Shown here: one piece after another, positions 34,101 through 43,158 of the stretch | How the letters are laid out: each line of letters opens with the position of its first letter | How positions within the stretch are numbered: position 1 is the first letter of the stretch | Assembly (NCBI RefSeq): GCF_000423885.1 | Contig: NZ_AUIV01000024.1 | Span: 1-64,000 of the forward strand | Direction: 5' to 3' | DNA from: Thermomonas fusca DSM 15424 | Lineage (GTDB): Bacteria; Pseudomonadota; Gammaproteobacteria; Xanthomonadales; Xanthomonadaceae | DNA: 64,000 bases | Program-made: the position numbers and the translations under genes | The notes under the pieces: generated by a model | Told to the model about the DNA's origin: nothing | The model's database searches: none | What the model saw: the letters and a program-made list of their open reading frames with translations, nothing else

Positions 34101-34281
34101 GTTGATAACGAAATTTCATGTGACGGCCAGACGCGCGCCGGCAGGGGAAACGCACTCCCGCGAAATCGCCGGCAAAGCCCAGCCATTCGGGTGCGACCGG
34201 GGTCACAGGACGGCGCGCGTTTGCTGCATCGGGGCAGGCCGCAGGCGGGCGCAGCCGCCGCACCGTCGGCATACTCCTCCG

Positions 34282-35184
34282 ATGCGTCCGTCCCCGATCC
34301 TGCTGCTGGCCTGTCTGTGCGTCGCCACCGATGTCTCCGCGATTGCGGCGGACGATCCGGCTGCGGTCGCCAGGTTGCGCATCGAGGCCAGCGACGACGG
34401 CTACCTGGCCTGGGCCGACAATCTGCTGGCTGGCCCGATCGAGGTGCGGCTGGATGTCGCCGGCGGTGCGCCACCGCCCAGCGAGCCGCTGCTGCCGGCG
34501 CGTGCTGGCGTCACCGCGAAGGGCAGCAGGCTGGTGGCGCGGCTGCAGGCACCCGGCGGCCGCGAAGGCTGGACGCGGCTGCGCCTGCGCGGCGTGCCCG
34601 GCAGTTCCAATGCGCGGCCGCGCGACGTGGCCTACCGGCTGCCGCTGGCGCAGCCGCAGGCCTGCATCGACCAGGGCTTCGAAGGGGAATACAGCCACCA
34701 CGACGCGGAAAACCGCTATGCGCTGGATTTCGCGGTGCCGGTGGGCACGCCGGTGCTGGCCGCGCGCGACGGCGTGGTGATGCAATTGCAGGATGGCTAT
34801 CGCGGCCACGGCTTGGACCGCGCGCGCGACGCCAGCCGCGCCAATTACATCCGCATCCTGCACGACGACGGCAGCATGGCGGTGTACGCGCATCTGGCCG
34901 AAGCGGGGGTACTGGTGGGCGTGGGCCAGCGGGTCGAAGCCGGCCAGCGCATCGGCCTGTCCGGCAATACCGGCTACAGCACCGCGCCGCACCTGCACTT
35001 CGCGGTGCAGGTCAATCGCGGCATGCAGCTGGAGGCGATACCCTTCCGCATGCCGGCCGCACAGGCAGGCACGGGCGCCGGGGCGCCCGCTGGGGTTCAG
35101 GCCACTTCTTCGTCGAGCGCCGACGGCTCCACTAGATCGCGCCACTGCGACAGCTTGTCGAGCATGCCAACCGAGCGCAGATAG
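34282..35184 (+). CDS. M23-family (LytM) metalloendopeptidase-like envelope protein
   Basis: A 300-aa exported protein: signal peptide MRPSPILLLACLCVATDVSA, a beta-rich N-terminal domain, and a LytM domain with zinc motif H-x-D type (YSHHDAENRYALDF, H and D ligands), ILHDDGSMAVYAHL and the final HLHF. These enzymes cleave peptidoglycan cross-bridges or activate amidases. Start ATG 34282 follows a CATACT only 6 nt upstream. The last 29 codons overlap the convergent HDOD gene, and this C-terminal part (serine-rich) looks non-conserved. Confidence 0.88.
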   Translation: MRPSPILLLACLCVATDVSAIAADDPAAVARLRIEASDDGYLAWADNLLAGPIEVRLDVAGGAPPPSEPLLPARAGVTAKGSRLVARLQAPGGREGWTRLRLRGVPGSSNARPRDVAYRLPLAQPQACIDQGFEGEYSHHDAENRYALDFAVPVGTPVLAARDGVVMQLQDGYRGHGLDRARDASRANYIRILHDDGSMAVYAHLAEAGVLVGVGQRVEAGQRIGLSGNTGYSTAPHLHFAVQVNRGMQLEAIPFRMPAAQAGTGAGAPAGVQATSSSSADGSTRSRHCDSLSSMPTERR

Positions 35185-36215
35185 GTTTCATCCGGCTCGT
35201 TGCCGGCCACCAGCGCGCTGGCCACGTGCACCGCACCGGTGACCCAGAAGCCGCCGGAACGCATCTGCCCCGGCCGGCGCTGGTAAGCCACCGCCTCCAC
35301 GATCGGCATGGGCAGGCCCCACAGACCCAGCAGGTAGGCGCCGGCCTCGGCGTAGTGTGGCTTGGGCTCGCCGAATTCGTTGGTTTCCTCTTCCTCGCCC
35401 GCGGCCACGCCGGGCAGCAGCCGGCCCACTTCGGCCAGCAGGCTGGCGGTAGCCGCCAGTTCTGCGCTGGGACCGGGCAGCAGCCGCCGGGCCAGGTTGG
35501 ACGCGCGCAGCGCGCGATCCTGCACTTCCTCGCGCTGCTTGCCGCTGCCGAAGCCGCCGCCACCGAACGCCTCGATGGTCAACACCATCCGCAGCAGCGC
35601 CTGATGCCCCAACCGCAGTACCGCCGCGCGCATGTCGCTGATCTCGCGGCCACCGGAGAAATAGGCGGAGTTGCACAGCCGCAGCACCTTGGCGGCAATC
35701 GCCGGGTCCTGCGACAGCGCCTGCGAAATGGCCTGGTTGCTGGCTTCCGGGTCGCGCAGCAGGCGGGTCAGCTGCAGGTACAGCCGCGGCGGCGGCGGCA
35801 GCGAACTGATCCGGCCCAGGGTCTTCTTGAGCGCCTCGTTGTCGAGCAGCTCGCGCAGTTCGATGACGCTTTCCACCGCCGCTACCAGCTCGCCCGGATC
35901 CAGCGGCCGGCCGAGCACGCGGTGTGCGCATTCCAGCCCCTGCGCGATGTCCACGCTGGCCTCGTTGGGCGACTGGTCCAGCAGCAGGATGCGGACCGCC
36001 TGCGGATACAGCGCGGCAACCCGCGCCAGCATCTCCGGCCCGCTCATGGCGCCGGGGCTCAGCCCGCACACGAACACGTCGAACGCGGGCATGCCCGCCT
36101 CCACCTGCACGCCTTCCGGCAGCCAGGCGATATCCCAGTCCAGCCCGAAATCGGCCAGCAGGCCTTCGAATTCGGCGGCCCGCGCCGCATCCTCACCGAC
36201 AATGACTATGTGCAC
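35097..36215 (-). CDS. HDOD-domain signalling protein with receiver-like N terminus
   Basis: From the GTG at 36215 (GAAGG ribosome site upstream) the product is 372 aa. Residues 1-120 look like a CheY-like receiver fold (MHIVIVGEDAARAAEFEGLL ... RILLLDQS). An HDOD domain follows (SLPPPPRLYLQLTRLLRDPEASNQAISQALSQDPAIAAKVLRLCNSAYF, typical of the family). HDOD domains are HD-related output modules in bacterial signalling that lack the HD catalytic pair. No DNA-binding domain is present. Its end overlaps the convergent M23 gene by 88 bp. Confidence 0.85.
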   Translation of the reverse strand: MHIVIVGEDAARAAEFEGLLADFGLDWDIAWLPEGVQVEAGMPAFDVFVCGLSPGAMSGPEMLARVAALYPQAVRILLLDQSPNEASVDIAQGLECAHRVLGRPLDPGELVAAVESVIELRELLDNEALKKTLGRISSLPPPPRLYLQLTRLLRDPEASNQAISQALSQDPAIAAKVLRLCNSAYFSGGREISDMRAAVLRLGHQALLRMVLTIEAFGGGGFGSGKQREEVQDRALRASNLARRLLPGPSAELAATASLLAEVGRLLPGVAAGEEEETNEFGEPKPHYAEAGAYLLGLWGLPMPIVEAVAYQRRPGQMRSGGFWVTGAVHVASALVAGNEPDETYLRSVGMLDKLSQWRDLVEPSALDEEVA

Positions 36216-36365
36216 TACGACACCTTCTGAACGGGATTCCCCGGGGCACGCCGCGAACATGGCGGCGGATTCGCGCGGAGTCGCCGTTGCCTGCGGCGAC
36301 ATGCATCCACGAAACGCGAAACCCGGGCAGGCCCGGCCCCGCTGCGGCCATGCTGCCCCCGCCGG

Positions 36366-36378
36366 TATAATTTGGCAA
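36366..36378 (+). promoter_or_regulatory. Consensus -10 box of a leaderless prfC transcript
   Basis: A perfect TATAAT (36366-36371) is followed by 6 nt and the prfC ATG (36378). The expected transcription start falls on the start codon and there is no Shine-Dalgarno sequence. Confidence 0.55.
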
Positions 36379-37982
36379 TGTCAGAAGTCGCTATCGAAGC
36401 TGCGCGCCGTCGCACTTTCGCCATCATCTCCCACCCCGACGCCGGCAAGACCACGCTGACCGAAAAGCTGTTGCTGTTCGGGGGCGCGATCCAGATGGCC
36501 GGTTCGGTCAAGGGCCGCAAGGCCGCCCGCCACGCGACATCCGACTGGATGGCGCTGGAGAAGGAGCGCGGCATCTCCGTCACTAGCTCGGTGATGCAGT
36601 TCCCCTACGAGGGCCGCATCGTCAACCTGCTGGATACCCCCGGCCACGCCGACTTCGGCGAGGACACCTACCGCGTGCTCACCGCGGTGGATTCCGCGCT
36701 GATGGTGATCGACGTCGCCAAGGGCGTGGAGGAGCGCACCATCAAGCTGATGGAGGTGTGTCGCCTGCGCGACACCCCGATCATGACCTTCGTCAACAAG
36801 CTCGACCGCGAGGGCAAGGACCCGATCGACCTGCTGGACGAGATCGAATCGGTGCTGGGCATCCAGTGCGCGCCGGTGACTTGGCCGATCGGCATGGGCA
36901 AGCGCCTGAAGGGCGTGGTGCACCTGATCAGCGGCGAAGTGCATCTGTACGAATCCGGGCGCAACTTCACCCGCCAGGACTCCACCATCTTCCCGTCGCT
37001 GGACGATCCGGGCGTGGAGGCCGCGATCGGCGCGCCCATGCTTGCAGAGGTGCGCGAGCAGCTGGAACTGGTGCAGGGTGCGTCGGCGGCATTCGACCAC
37101 GCCGAGTACCTGGCCGGCAGGCAGTCGCCGGTGTTCTTCGGCTCCGGCGTCAACAACTTCGGCGTGCAGCCGCTGCTGGATTTCTTCGTGCAGCACGCGC
37201 CCGCGCCCGGCACCCGCGCCACCACCGGCCGCGACGTGGCGGCCTCGGAAAACAAGCTCACCGGCTTCGTGTTCAAGATCCAGGCCAACATGGACCCAAT
37301 GCACCGCGACCGCGTCGCCTTCATGCGCGTGTGTTCGGGCAAGTTCAGCGCCGGCATGAAGGCGTTCCACGTGCGCAGCGGCAAGGAAGTGAAGCTGGCC
37401 AATGCGCTGACCTTCATGGCCAGCGATCGCGAGATCGCCGAAAGCGCCTACCCGGGCGACGTGATCGGCATCCACAACCACGGCACCATTTCCATCGGCG
37501 ACACCTTCACCGAAGGCGAGAAGCTGTCGTTCACCGGCATTCCCAGCTTCGCCCCGGAGCTGTTCCGCCGCGCCCGCCTGCGCGATCCGCTCAAGCTCAA
37601 GCAGCTGCAGAAGGGCCTGGCGCAGCTGAGCGAGGAAGGCGCCACCCAGTTCTTCAAGCCGCTGATGAGCAACGACCTGGTGCTGGGTGCGGTCGGCGTG
37701 CTGCAGTTCGACGTGGCGGCCTACCGGCTGAAGGACGAATACGGCGTCGAGGCGATCTTCGAACAGGTGCAGGTGGCCACCGCGCGCTGGATCCGCTGCA
37801 GCGACGCGAAGAAGCTGGAGGAGTTCCGCGAGAAGAACGCGCTGAACCTCGCCATCGACGCGTCCGGCGCGCTGGTGTATCTGGCGCCCAGCCGGGTCAA
37901 CCTGCAGCTGGCGCAGGAGCGGGCGCCGGGGGTGGAATTCCTCGCCACCCGCGAGCATGCGCAGTCGGTGGCCGCCGGCTGA
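36378..37982 (+). CDS. prfC: Peptide chain release factor 3
   Basis: Ribosome-associated GTPase that removes RF1/RF2 after termination. The 534-aa protein has the translational GTPase boxes: P-loop SHPDAGKTT, effector region GISVTSSVMQF, DTPGHADF and NKLD, followed by EF-Tu domain-II-like (FKIQANMDPMHRDRVAFMRVCSGKF) and the RF3 C-terminal domain. The ATG at 36378 was preferred to an upstream TTG. No Shine-Dalgarno is present. Confidence 0.97.
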   Translation: MSEVAIEAARRRTFAIISHPDAGKTTLTEKLLLFGGAIQMAGSVKGRKAARHATSDWMALEKERGISVTSSVMQFPYEGRIVNLLDTPGHADFGEDTYRVLTAVDSALMVIDVAKGVEERTIKLMEVCRLRDTPIMTFVNKLDREGKDPIDLLDEIESVLGIQCAPVTWPIGMGKRLKGVVHLISGEVHLYESGRNFTRQDSTIFPSLDDPGVEAAIGAPMLAEVREQLELVQGASAAFDHAEYLAGRQSPVFFGSGVNNFGVQPLLDFFVQHAPAPGTRATTGRDVAASENKLTGFVFKIQANMDPMHRDRVAFMRVCSGKFSAGMKAFHVRSGKEVKLANALTFMASDREIAESAYPGDVIGIHNHGTISIGDTFTEGEKLSFTGIPSFAPELFRRARLRDPLKLKQLQKGLAQLSEEGATQFFKPLMSNDLVLGAVGVLQFDVAAYRLKDEYGVEAIFEQVQVATARWIRCSDAKKLEEFREKNALNLAIDASGALVYLAPSRVNLQLAQERAPGVEFLATREHAQSVAAG

Positions 37983-38477
37983 GAGCCGTGAACCCGCGCC
38001 GAACGAAGGCGCGGGGATCGGCTCTGCGCGGGTGAGTTGCAGCGCGGGTTTTCACCGCCGGTTGATGGCGAGGCGGCCAAGCTCGGGGCGTGAACGTTTC
38101 CGCAGCCCGGCAGGCCGATCCCGGGGCTGCACGCCGCCCGCCGCGCGTGCGCCACCCCTGGCTGATGGCGTTCGGCGCACTCACGCTGGGCGTGCTGGCG
38201 CTGGTCCTGCGTGTTCCGGGCGCCATTGCTTGCGGGCGGCAGTTTCAGGGACCCCTCGTTCCGGCGCGATCTCGCCCGCGTCGGATTGCGCGCGGCGCTG
38301 GCACTGGCGCTGGCCAACATGGCCCGGCCGGCCGCGCTGCTGGCAACGTTCGAACCCGGCCCGGGCAAGGATTCGGACTGCGGTGGACGCTACGCCCGCT
38401 GAGACATGGCCGGCGGCAGCCAACGGCGCCGTTGTACCAGGAGTTGCGGCGTCCAGCCGCCCACCACGAGGCTGTCC
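37983..38477 (+). other. Intergenic stretch with hairpin and a possible frameshifted small membrane-protein gene
   Basis: About 495 bp between prfC and the small gene at 38478. It holds a hairpin just after prfC (37993-38015, CCCGCGCC/GGCGCGGG), which may act in termination. From GTG 38090 a frame encodes MNVSAARQADPG...WLMAFGALTLGVLALVLRVPGA, a transmembrane-like segment; a second frame (about 38211-38402) encodes FRDPSFRRDLARVGLRAALALALANMARPAALL and ends at TGA. The two could be halves of one small membrane protein broken by a frameshift. Coding status is doubtful. Confidence 0.3.
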
Positions 38478-38711
38478 ATGGACACCACCACCAAAACCAC
38501 CCTGAAAGCCCAGCTCAGCGTACTTGCCATAGCCAATAACGGCTTCAAGGCGATGCTGAGCATGCCGCCGCCGATGGTAATGGCGGGGATGCCGCCAATG
38601 CCCGTGTCGCTGCAGCCTGCCCTGGCCCCGTATCTGGGCGCGATGAAGACCCACGCCGACAACTACGACAAGCTGCTCAAGCTGCTGTCGGACGTGATCG
38701 ACAAGAGCTGA
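38478..38711 (+). CDS. Small hypothetical protein
   Basis: A 77-aa soluble protein starting at ATG 38478 with GAGG five nt upstream. It has an N-terminal helix (KTTLKAQLSVLAIANNGFKAML), a Met/Pro-rich middle (SMPPPMVMAGMPPMP) and a C-terminal helix (YLGAMKTHADNYDKLLKLLSDVIDKS). I do not recognise a family. It is convergent with the CBS-domain gene 27 bp away. Confidence 0.55.
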   Translation: MDTTTKTTLKAQLSVLAIANNGFKAMLSMPPPMVMAGMPPMPVSLQPALAPYLGAMKTHADNYDKLLKLLSDVIDKS

Positions 38712-38738
38712 TCCACCGGCTGGTGGCGCCGGCGACGC

Positions 38739-39167
38739 TCAGGAAGCGATATAGCGCTGCAGCTGGTCGATATCGCGCCGCTGCAGTTCGATGACGGTCT
38801 TGACCAGGTCGCCGATCGACAGCACCCCGATCACTTCGCCGCCGTCGACCACCGGCAGGTGGCGGATGCGGCGGTCGGTTACCAGCTGCATGCAGTGGTC
38901 GATGTGATCGCCCGGCGCCACCGTCACCACCTCGGCGGTCATGATGTCGCGCACCGGCGTGTCCCGCGACGAACGCCCCTGCAGCACGATCTTGCGCGCG
39001 TAATCGCGCTCGGAAAGGATCCCGGCCAATCGCGCGCCATCCATCACCAACAGCGCACCGATGCCGCGTTCGGCCATCAGGCGGATGGCATCGATGACCG
39101 GCGCTTCCGGTCCGATCGCGATGACCTCAGGCGATTTCGCCTCCAGCAGCTGCCGCACCGTGCGCAT
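38739..39167 (-). CDS. CBS-domain protein
   Basis: A 142-aa protein consisting of two CBS motifs: VRQLLEAKSPEVIAIGPEAPVIDAIRLMAERGIGALLVMDG and VRDIMTAEVVTVAPGDHIDHCMQLVTDRRIRHLPVVDGGEVIGVLSIGDLVK. Such stand-alone pairs bind adenine nucleotides and act as energy or redox sensors. ATG 39167 has a good AAAGGAG ribosome site. Its 5' end overlaps the 3' end of the upstream glycosyltransferase gene by 41 bp. Confidence 0.92.
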   Translation of the reverse strand: MRTVRQLLEAKSPEVIAIGPEAPVIDAIRLMAERGIGALLVMDGARLAGILSERDYARKIVLQGRSSRDTPVRDIMTAEVVTVAPGDHIDHCMQLVTDRRIRHLPVVDGGEVIGVLSIGDLVKTVIELQRRDIDQLQRYIAS

Positions 39168-40179
39168 GGCGGACTCCTTTCGTTCCGGGAAGAAGATCTG
39201 GATGCCGGCCCGAGGATACTCCCTCCGCGGGCCGCCAGGCATCGATGAGATACAGCGGGCGCTGCTTGGATTCCTCGTACAGCCGGCCCAGATATTCGCC
39301 GATCAGGCCCAGCGCCATCAGCTGCACGCCGCCCAGGAACAGGATCACCGCCATCATCGACGGCCAGCCCGCCACCTGGTCGCCCCACAGCAGTGCCTTC
39401 AGGACGACCCAGCTGCCGTAGCCGAACGCGAACAGCGCGGTGACCAGGCCGGCGTAGGTGGCCATTCGCAGTGGCGCGGTGGAAAAACTGGTGATGCCTT
39501 CCAGCGCGAAATTCCACAGCTTCCAGGCGTTGAACTTGCTGTGCCCGGCCGCCCGCGCATCGCGCTGGTACGGCACCGACACCGCATTGAAGCCGATCCA
39601 GCCGAACAGCCCCTTCATGAAGCGATGGCGTTCGCGCAGCTGCCGCAGCGCCGCCAGCGCGCGCGGCGACAGCAGCCGGAAGTCGCCGGTGTCGCGCGGC
39701 ACCGGCGTCTTCGACAGCGCGCCGATGATCCGGTAGAAGCCGTGCGCGCTGGCACGCTTGAACACGCCCTCGCCCTCGCGGGCGACGCGGGTGCCGTGCA
39801 CGTCGTCATGGCCTTCGCGCCACTTCGCCACGAACTGCGGCAACAGTTCCGGCGGATCCTGCCCGTCGGCGTCCAGGATCAGCGCCGCGCCGCGCTCAAT
39901 GCGGTCGAGCCCGGCGGTCAGCGCCGCCTCCTTGCCGAAATTGCGCGACAGCCGCAGCAACGCCACCCGCGCATCCTCGCGTGCGAACTGCAGCAGCACC
40001 GGCCAGGTGCCGTCGCGGCTGCCGTCATCGACATACAGCACGCGCGCCTCCAGGCCTTCCGCCTCGGCCAAGTCCAGCGCCGCGCGGATACGCGGCTGCA
40101 GGCGCGGCAGCGCCTCTTCCTCGTTGAAGGCGGCAACGACGAGCGTCAGGCAGCGGTGTTCCGGCGCGATTCCATCCAT
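39127..40179 (-). CDS. Glycosyltransferase family 2, polyprenyl-phosphate type
   Basis: A 350-aa membrane-anchored GT-A enzyme. The N-terminal catalytic domain has VVAAFNEEEALPRL, the nucleotide-binding YVDDGSRDGTW, RNFGKEAAL and the DXD-like DADGQDPPELL. Two C-terminal transmembrane helices (about 230-255 and 265-290) end in IGEYLGRLYEESKQRPLY, the layout of ArnC/GtrB/DPM1-type enzymes that load a sugar onto undecaprenyl phosphate. The sugar is unknown. The last 14 codons overlap the CBS gene start. Confidence 0.9.
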   Translation of the reverse strand: MDGIAPEHRCLTLVVAAFNEEEALPRLQPRIRAALDLAEAEGLEARVLYVDDGSRDGTWPVLLQFAREDARVALLRLSRNFGKEAALTAGLDRIERGAALILDADGQDPPELLPQFVAKWREGHDDVHGTRVAREGEGVFKRASAHGFYRIIGALSKTPVPRDTGDFRLLSPRALAALRQLRERHRFMKGLFGWIGFNAVSVPYQRDARAAGHSKFNAWKLWNFALEGITSFSTAPLRMATYAGLVTALFAFGYGSWVVLKALLWGDQVAGWPSMMAVILFLGGVQLMALGLIGEYLGRLYEESKQRPLYLIDAWRPAEGVSSGRHPDLLPGTKGVRHAHGAAAAGGEIA

Positions 40180-40225
40180 CCGCGAAGTATGCCAGCCGCA
40201 TTGCCCTGGCCAGGCGCGCCGCCGC

Positions 40226-40981
40226 TCAATCCAGCGTGCGCAGATAGCCGGTGCCGCCCATCGCCCCCATCTGCCGCTGGATCGCCGCCGCGCGGCGCTG
40301 CACGTACGGCCCCGGCCTGGCAGCGCTGTAGCGCTTCGGGCTGGGCAGCACCGCCGCCAGTCGCGCTGCCTCCGCCCGACCGAGCCGCGATGCGTCCTTG
40401 CCGAAGAAGCTGCGCGACGCCGCTTGCGCGCCGTACACGCCGTCGCCGAATTCGGCGATGTTGGCGTACACCTCCAGGATCCGCCGCTTCGGCCACAGCG
40501 CCTCGATCAGCGCCGTGTACCAGACTTCCAGCCCTTTGCGCAGCCAGCGGGTCGGCCCGATGCCCTGCCACAGGAACAGGTTCTTGGCGGTCTGCTGGCT
40601 GATGGTGCTGGCGCCGCGGATGCGCTTGACCGGCGTGCCGCGCTTCTCGGCGCGCGCGCGCATCTTCTCGTTGTGCGCCTGCGCTTTTTCGATGGCGGCA
40701 AAATCGAAGCCGTGGTGCTGGGCGAAGTTCTGGTCTTCCGCCGCCACCAGCGCCAGCGGCAGGTTCGGCGAGATCGCCCGCAGGTCGCGCCAGTCATGGG
40801 CGATGCGGAAACCGGGATTGCCGGCCAGCGCCGCATCCAGCCAGCGCGCCGCCATGAACGCCGATATCGGCGGATCGACGAAGCGCAGCGCCAGCACCTG
40901 CAGCACGCTGAACGCCACGAACAGCAGCGGCAATCTCCACCACCAGCCGCGCAACCGACGCTTGCGGGTTCCGCCGCTCAT
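40226..40981 (-). CDS. mtgA: Monofunctional biosynthetic peptidoglycan transglycosylase
   Basis: Glycosyltransferase family 51 enzyme polymerising lipid II into glycan strands at the inner membrane. The 251-aa protein has one N-terminal transmembrane anchor (LPLLFVAFSVLQVLAL), the catalytic-glutamate motif AAEDQNFAQHHGFD, and GASTISQQTAKNLFLW plus RRILEVYANIAEFGDGVYGAQAA. ATG 40981 gives the family N terminus; no transpeptidase domain is present. Confidence 0.95.
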   Translation of the reverse strand: MSGGTRKRRLRGWWWRLPLLFVAFSVLQVLALRFVDPPISAFMAARWLDAALAGNPGFRIAHDWRDLRAISPNLPLALVAAEDQNFAQHHGFDFAAIEKAQAHNEKMRARAEKRGTPVKRIRGASTISQQTAKNLFLWQGIGPTRWLRKGLEVWYTALIEALWPKRRILEVYANIAEFGDGVYGAQAASRSFFGKDASRLGRAEAARLAAVLPSPKRYSAARPGPYVQRRAAAIQRQMGAMGGTGYLRTLD

Positions 40982-41084
40982 GCCGCGGCGCCTTGCGAAT
41001 GGCGCCTGCGCGCCCCATCTCGATTCATCATCATCCCCTGCTGCCCGCGGATTATCCGCATCCGGGCTCTTCCACGGTACCCAC

Positions 41085-41984
41085 ATGAACAACATCCCCG
41101 ACGCGCAGCTGCGCTTCCTGCTTCCGGCCGCCGGCGTGCGCGGCGTGGCCGTGCACCTGGGCGAGACCTGGCGCAGCATCGCCGCACGCGCCGATTACCC
41201 GCCAGCCGCGGCCGAGCTGCTGGGCGAAGCCGCTGCCGCCGCCGCGCTGTTCACCGGCCATGCCAAGGTCGATGGCCGGTTGTCGGTGCAGCTGCGCAGC
41301 AAGGGCGCGATCAGCACCCTGTTCGCCGAATGCACCGCCGCCGGCACCCTGCGCGGCATCGTCCGCCTGAACGAGTCCGCCGACGCGCCGTCGCGCGACC
41401 TGCGCGCGCTGGGCGCGGATGCGCTGCTGGCCATCACCATCGAGAACCCGCCGCTGGGCAATGGCGAGCCGATGCGCTACCAGGGCCTGGTGGCGCTGGA
41501 GGCGGAACGCCTGGACGCGGCATTCGAGGATTATTTCCGCCAGTCCGAACAGCTGCCCACCCGCCTGCTGCTGGCCTGCAACGGCCAGCGCGCCGCCGGC
41601 CTGCTGCTGCAGAAATTGCCGGGTGAAGAGAGCGATGAGGACGGCTTCCGCCGCGCCAGCGCGCTGTTCGACACCCTCGGCAGCGAGGAATTGCTGGCGC
41701 TGGCGCCGGCCGACGTGGTCCACCGCCTGTTCCACGAGGAAGCCCCGCAGCTGGTCGGCGAGAAGGCGCTGCGCTTCGCCTGCTCCTGCTCGCGCGAGCG
41801 GGTGGAGGGCATGCTGGTGTCGCTGGGCCGCGATGAGGCCGACGCCGCGGTGGACGCCGGACACGGCACCGCCTCGATCCTGTGTGAATTCTGCGGCCAG
41901 GGCTACGGTTTCGACGCCAGCCAGATCGCGGCCCTGTTCAGCCGTGAGGCCGGCATCCAGCCGGCGGCACCCGGGTTGCAGTAA
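41085..41984 (+). CDS. hslO: Redox-regulated chaperone Hsp33
   Basis: Cytosolic holdase activated by oxidative stress. The 299-aa protein has the N-terminal dimerisation/substrate domain (LLGEAAAAAALFTGHAKVDGRLSVQL) and the C-terminal zinc redox switch C-x-C (CSCSRERVEGML) plus C-x2-C (CEFCGQGY), whose oxidation releases zinc. Divergent from mtgA with 103 bp between start codons. Confidence 0.95.
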   Translation: MNNIPDAQLRFLLPAAGVRGVAVHLGETWRSIAARADYPPAAAELLGEAAAAAALFTGHAKVDGRLSVQLRSKGAISTLFAECTAAGTLRGIVRLNESADAPSRDLRALGADALLAITIENPPLGNGEPMRYQGLVALEAERLDAAFEDYFRQSEQLPTRLLLACNGQRAAGLLLQKLPGEESDEDGFRRASALFDTLGSEELLALAPADVVHRLFHEEAPQLVGEKALRFACSCSRERVEGMLVSLGRDEADAAVDAGHGTASILCEFCGQGYGFDASQIAALFSREAGIQPAAPGLQ

Positions 41985-42100
41985 TTCGATCGGATCGGGG
42001 CCACCAGGCACCCGGCGCTGAGTGGCACTCATCCCGTGGAATCGCCATCGGCGCGCCGCTGGCGGACTGCCGCGCCGGGCAGTCCCGCATCCCGGCGCTA

Positions 42101-42129
42101 TTGTTAAATAAACATAAACGGGCTAGGAT
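42101..42129 (+). promoter_or_regulatory. Promoter of the secreted-protein gene at 42190
   Basis: TTGTTA (42101-42106) and TAGGAT (42124-42129) with a 17-bp AT-rich spacer starting AATAAA. The same TTGTTA(A)-AT-rich design precedes both TonB-dependent receptor genes in this window. Confidence 0.5.
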
Positions 42130-42189
42130 TTTCCTGCAGTCCTGTCGTTTTACCGGGGAACTTCGGCTTAACAAGCCGGTCACATCAGC

Positions 42190-43047
42190 ATGACCCAGCG
42201 ATTCCTGCCACTTGCCGCCGCCGTGCTTGCCCTGGTGTTTGCCAGCGGCAACGTCAACGCGCAGGCGAAAAAGGACAAGCGCAGCAACTCCAGGGTCGTG
42301 CCGGTGCTCAACCGCGACAGCGGCAAGCTGGAAGCGGTGCTGCTGTTGGAGCCCGCCACTGCCGGCTCGCGCTGGCGCTTCGGCAAGACCACGCTGGAAG
42401 CGACCTACGGCCTGCAGACCGGCGATTCGCTGGCACTGCTGTGTGATCGCCGCAACGGCGTTGCACCCGCCATCGGCCAGCTGGCAAGCAACTGCGTGTT
42501 GGCCTCGGTGGACGACGACAAACCCGGCTCAGGCAGTCGCCATGCCAACGCCGGAGTGAGCCTGGCCCGCAATGGCGGCAAACTGGGGTTGAGCTTCGGC
42601 ACCGGGCGCGACACCCTGCCCGCGTGGCTGACTCCCGGCCAGGCCGGTCCTGCGCGCTACAACCAGAACGACTTCTCGCTGTTCGCGGAAAAGGCGATCA
42701 GCCGCGAAGGCTTCGTCAGCGTCGGCGGCACCGTCGCCCGCGCCCGCCTGGTCCCCGCGGCGGACGTGCCGCAGCTGGCCGACCAGTGGAACACCCGCAG
42801 CCTCAGCGTCGGTGGCGGCTATGGCGCATTCGGCGCCAACATCATCGGCCGGGTGGTCAACGTCCCGGGTGAAAGCGAAGTCTGGAAAGGCCTGGGCCTT
42901 GGCCTGACCTGGCGCACCCCGTGGAACGGCCAGCTCAGCGTCGGCGCCGACAACGTCGTCACCCGCGGCAAGAACCCGTTCCAGATCAAGGGCGATCCCA
43001 GCGACGAAGGCACCGTGCCCTACGTGCGCTACCAGCAGGATCTCTGA
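42190..43047 (+). CDS. Secreted protein of unknown function, possible outer-membrane barrel
   Basis: A 285-aa protein with a signal peptide (MTQRFLPLAAAVLALVFASGNVNAQA), a basic linker and about 230 residues of alternating polar/hydrophobic strands rich in Gly and aromatic residues (RWRFGKTTLEATYGLQTGDSL, LSVGGGYGAFGANIIGRVV, LGLGLTWRTPWNGQLSVGADN). The pattern suggests a beta barrel or beta-rich periplasmic protein. I do not recognise a named family, and function is unknown. It has its own promoter and a terminator. Confidence 0.8.
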   Translation: MTQRFLPLAAAVLALVFASGNVNAQAKKDKRSNSRVVPVLNRDSGKLEAVLLLEPATAGSRWRFGKTTLEATYGLQTGDSLALLCDRRNGVAPAIGQLASNCVLASVDDDKPGSGSRHANAGVSLARNGGKLGLSFGTGRDTLPAWLTPGQAGPARYNQNDFSLFAEKAISREGFVSVGGTVARARLVPAADVPQLADQWNTRSLSVGGGYGAFGANIIGRVVNVPGESEVWKGLGLGLTWRTPWNGQLSVGADNVVTRGKNPFQIKGDPSDEGTVPYVRYQQDL

Positions 43048-43099
43048 GGCGCCGCCCGCGCCCGCCACGCAGCGGCAGCTCAACGTCAGGCGCAACAGG

Positions 43100-43126
43100 A
43101 AAAGGCCGCATTCGATGCGGCCTTTT
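43100..43126 (+). terminator. Rho-independent terminator after the gene at 42190
   Basis: AAAAGGCCGCAT and ATGCGGCCTTTT form a 12-bp stem around TCG, followed by CGTTTTCG. The A-rich 5' arm makes it usable from both strands, also serving the convergent DUF4097 gene. Confidence 0.85.
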
Positions 43127-43158
43127 CGTTTTCGCAGCACCTGTCACAGCGCTGGCGA

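Noticed and set aside
32779..34281. Long plus-strand open frame running through metX and its leader into the M23 gene
   Set aside because: The residues before MRPSPILLLACL are antisense to metX and the SAM riboswitch; only the part from 34282 has a signal peptide and LytM motifs.
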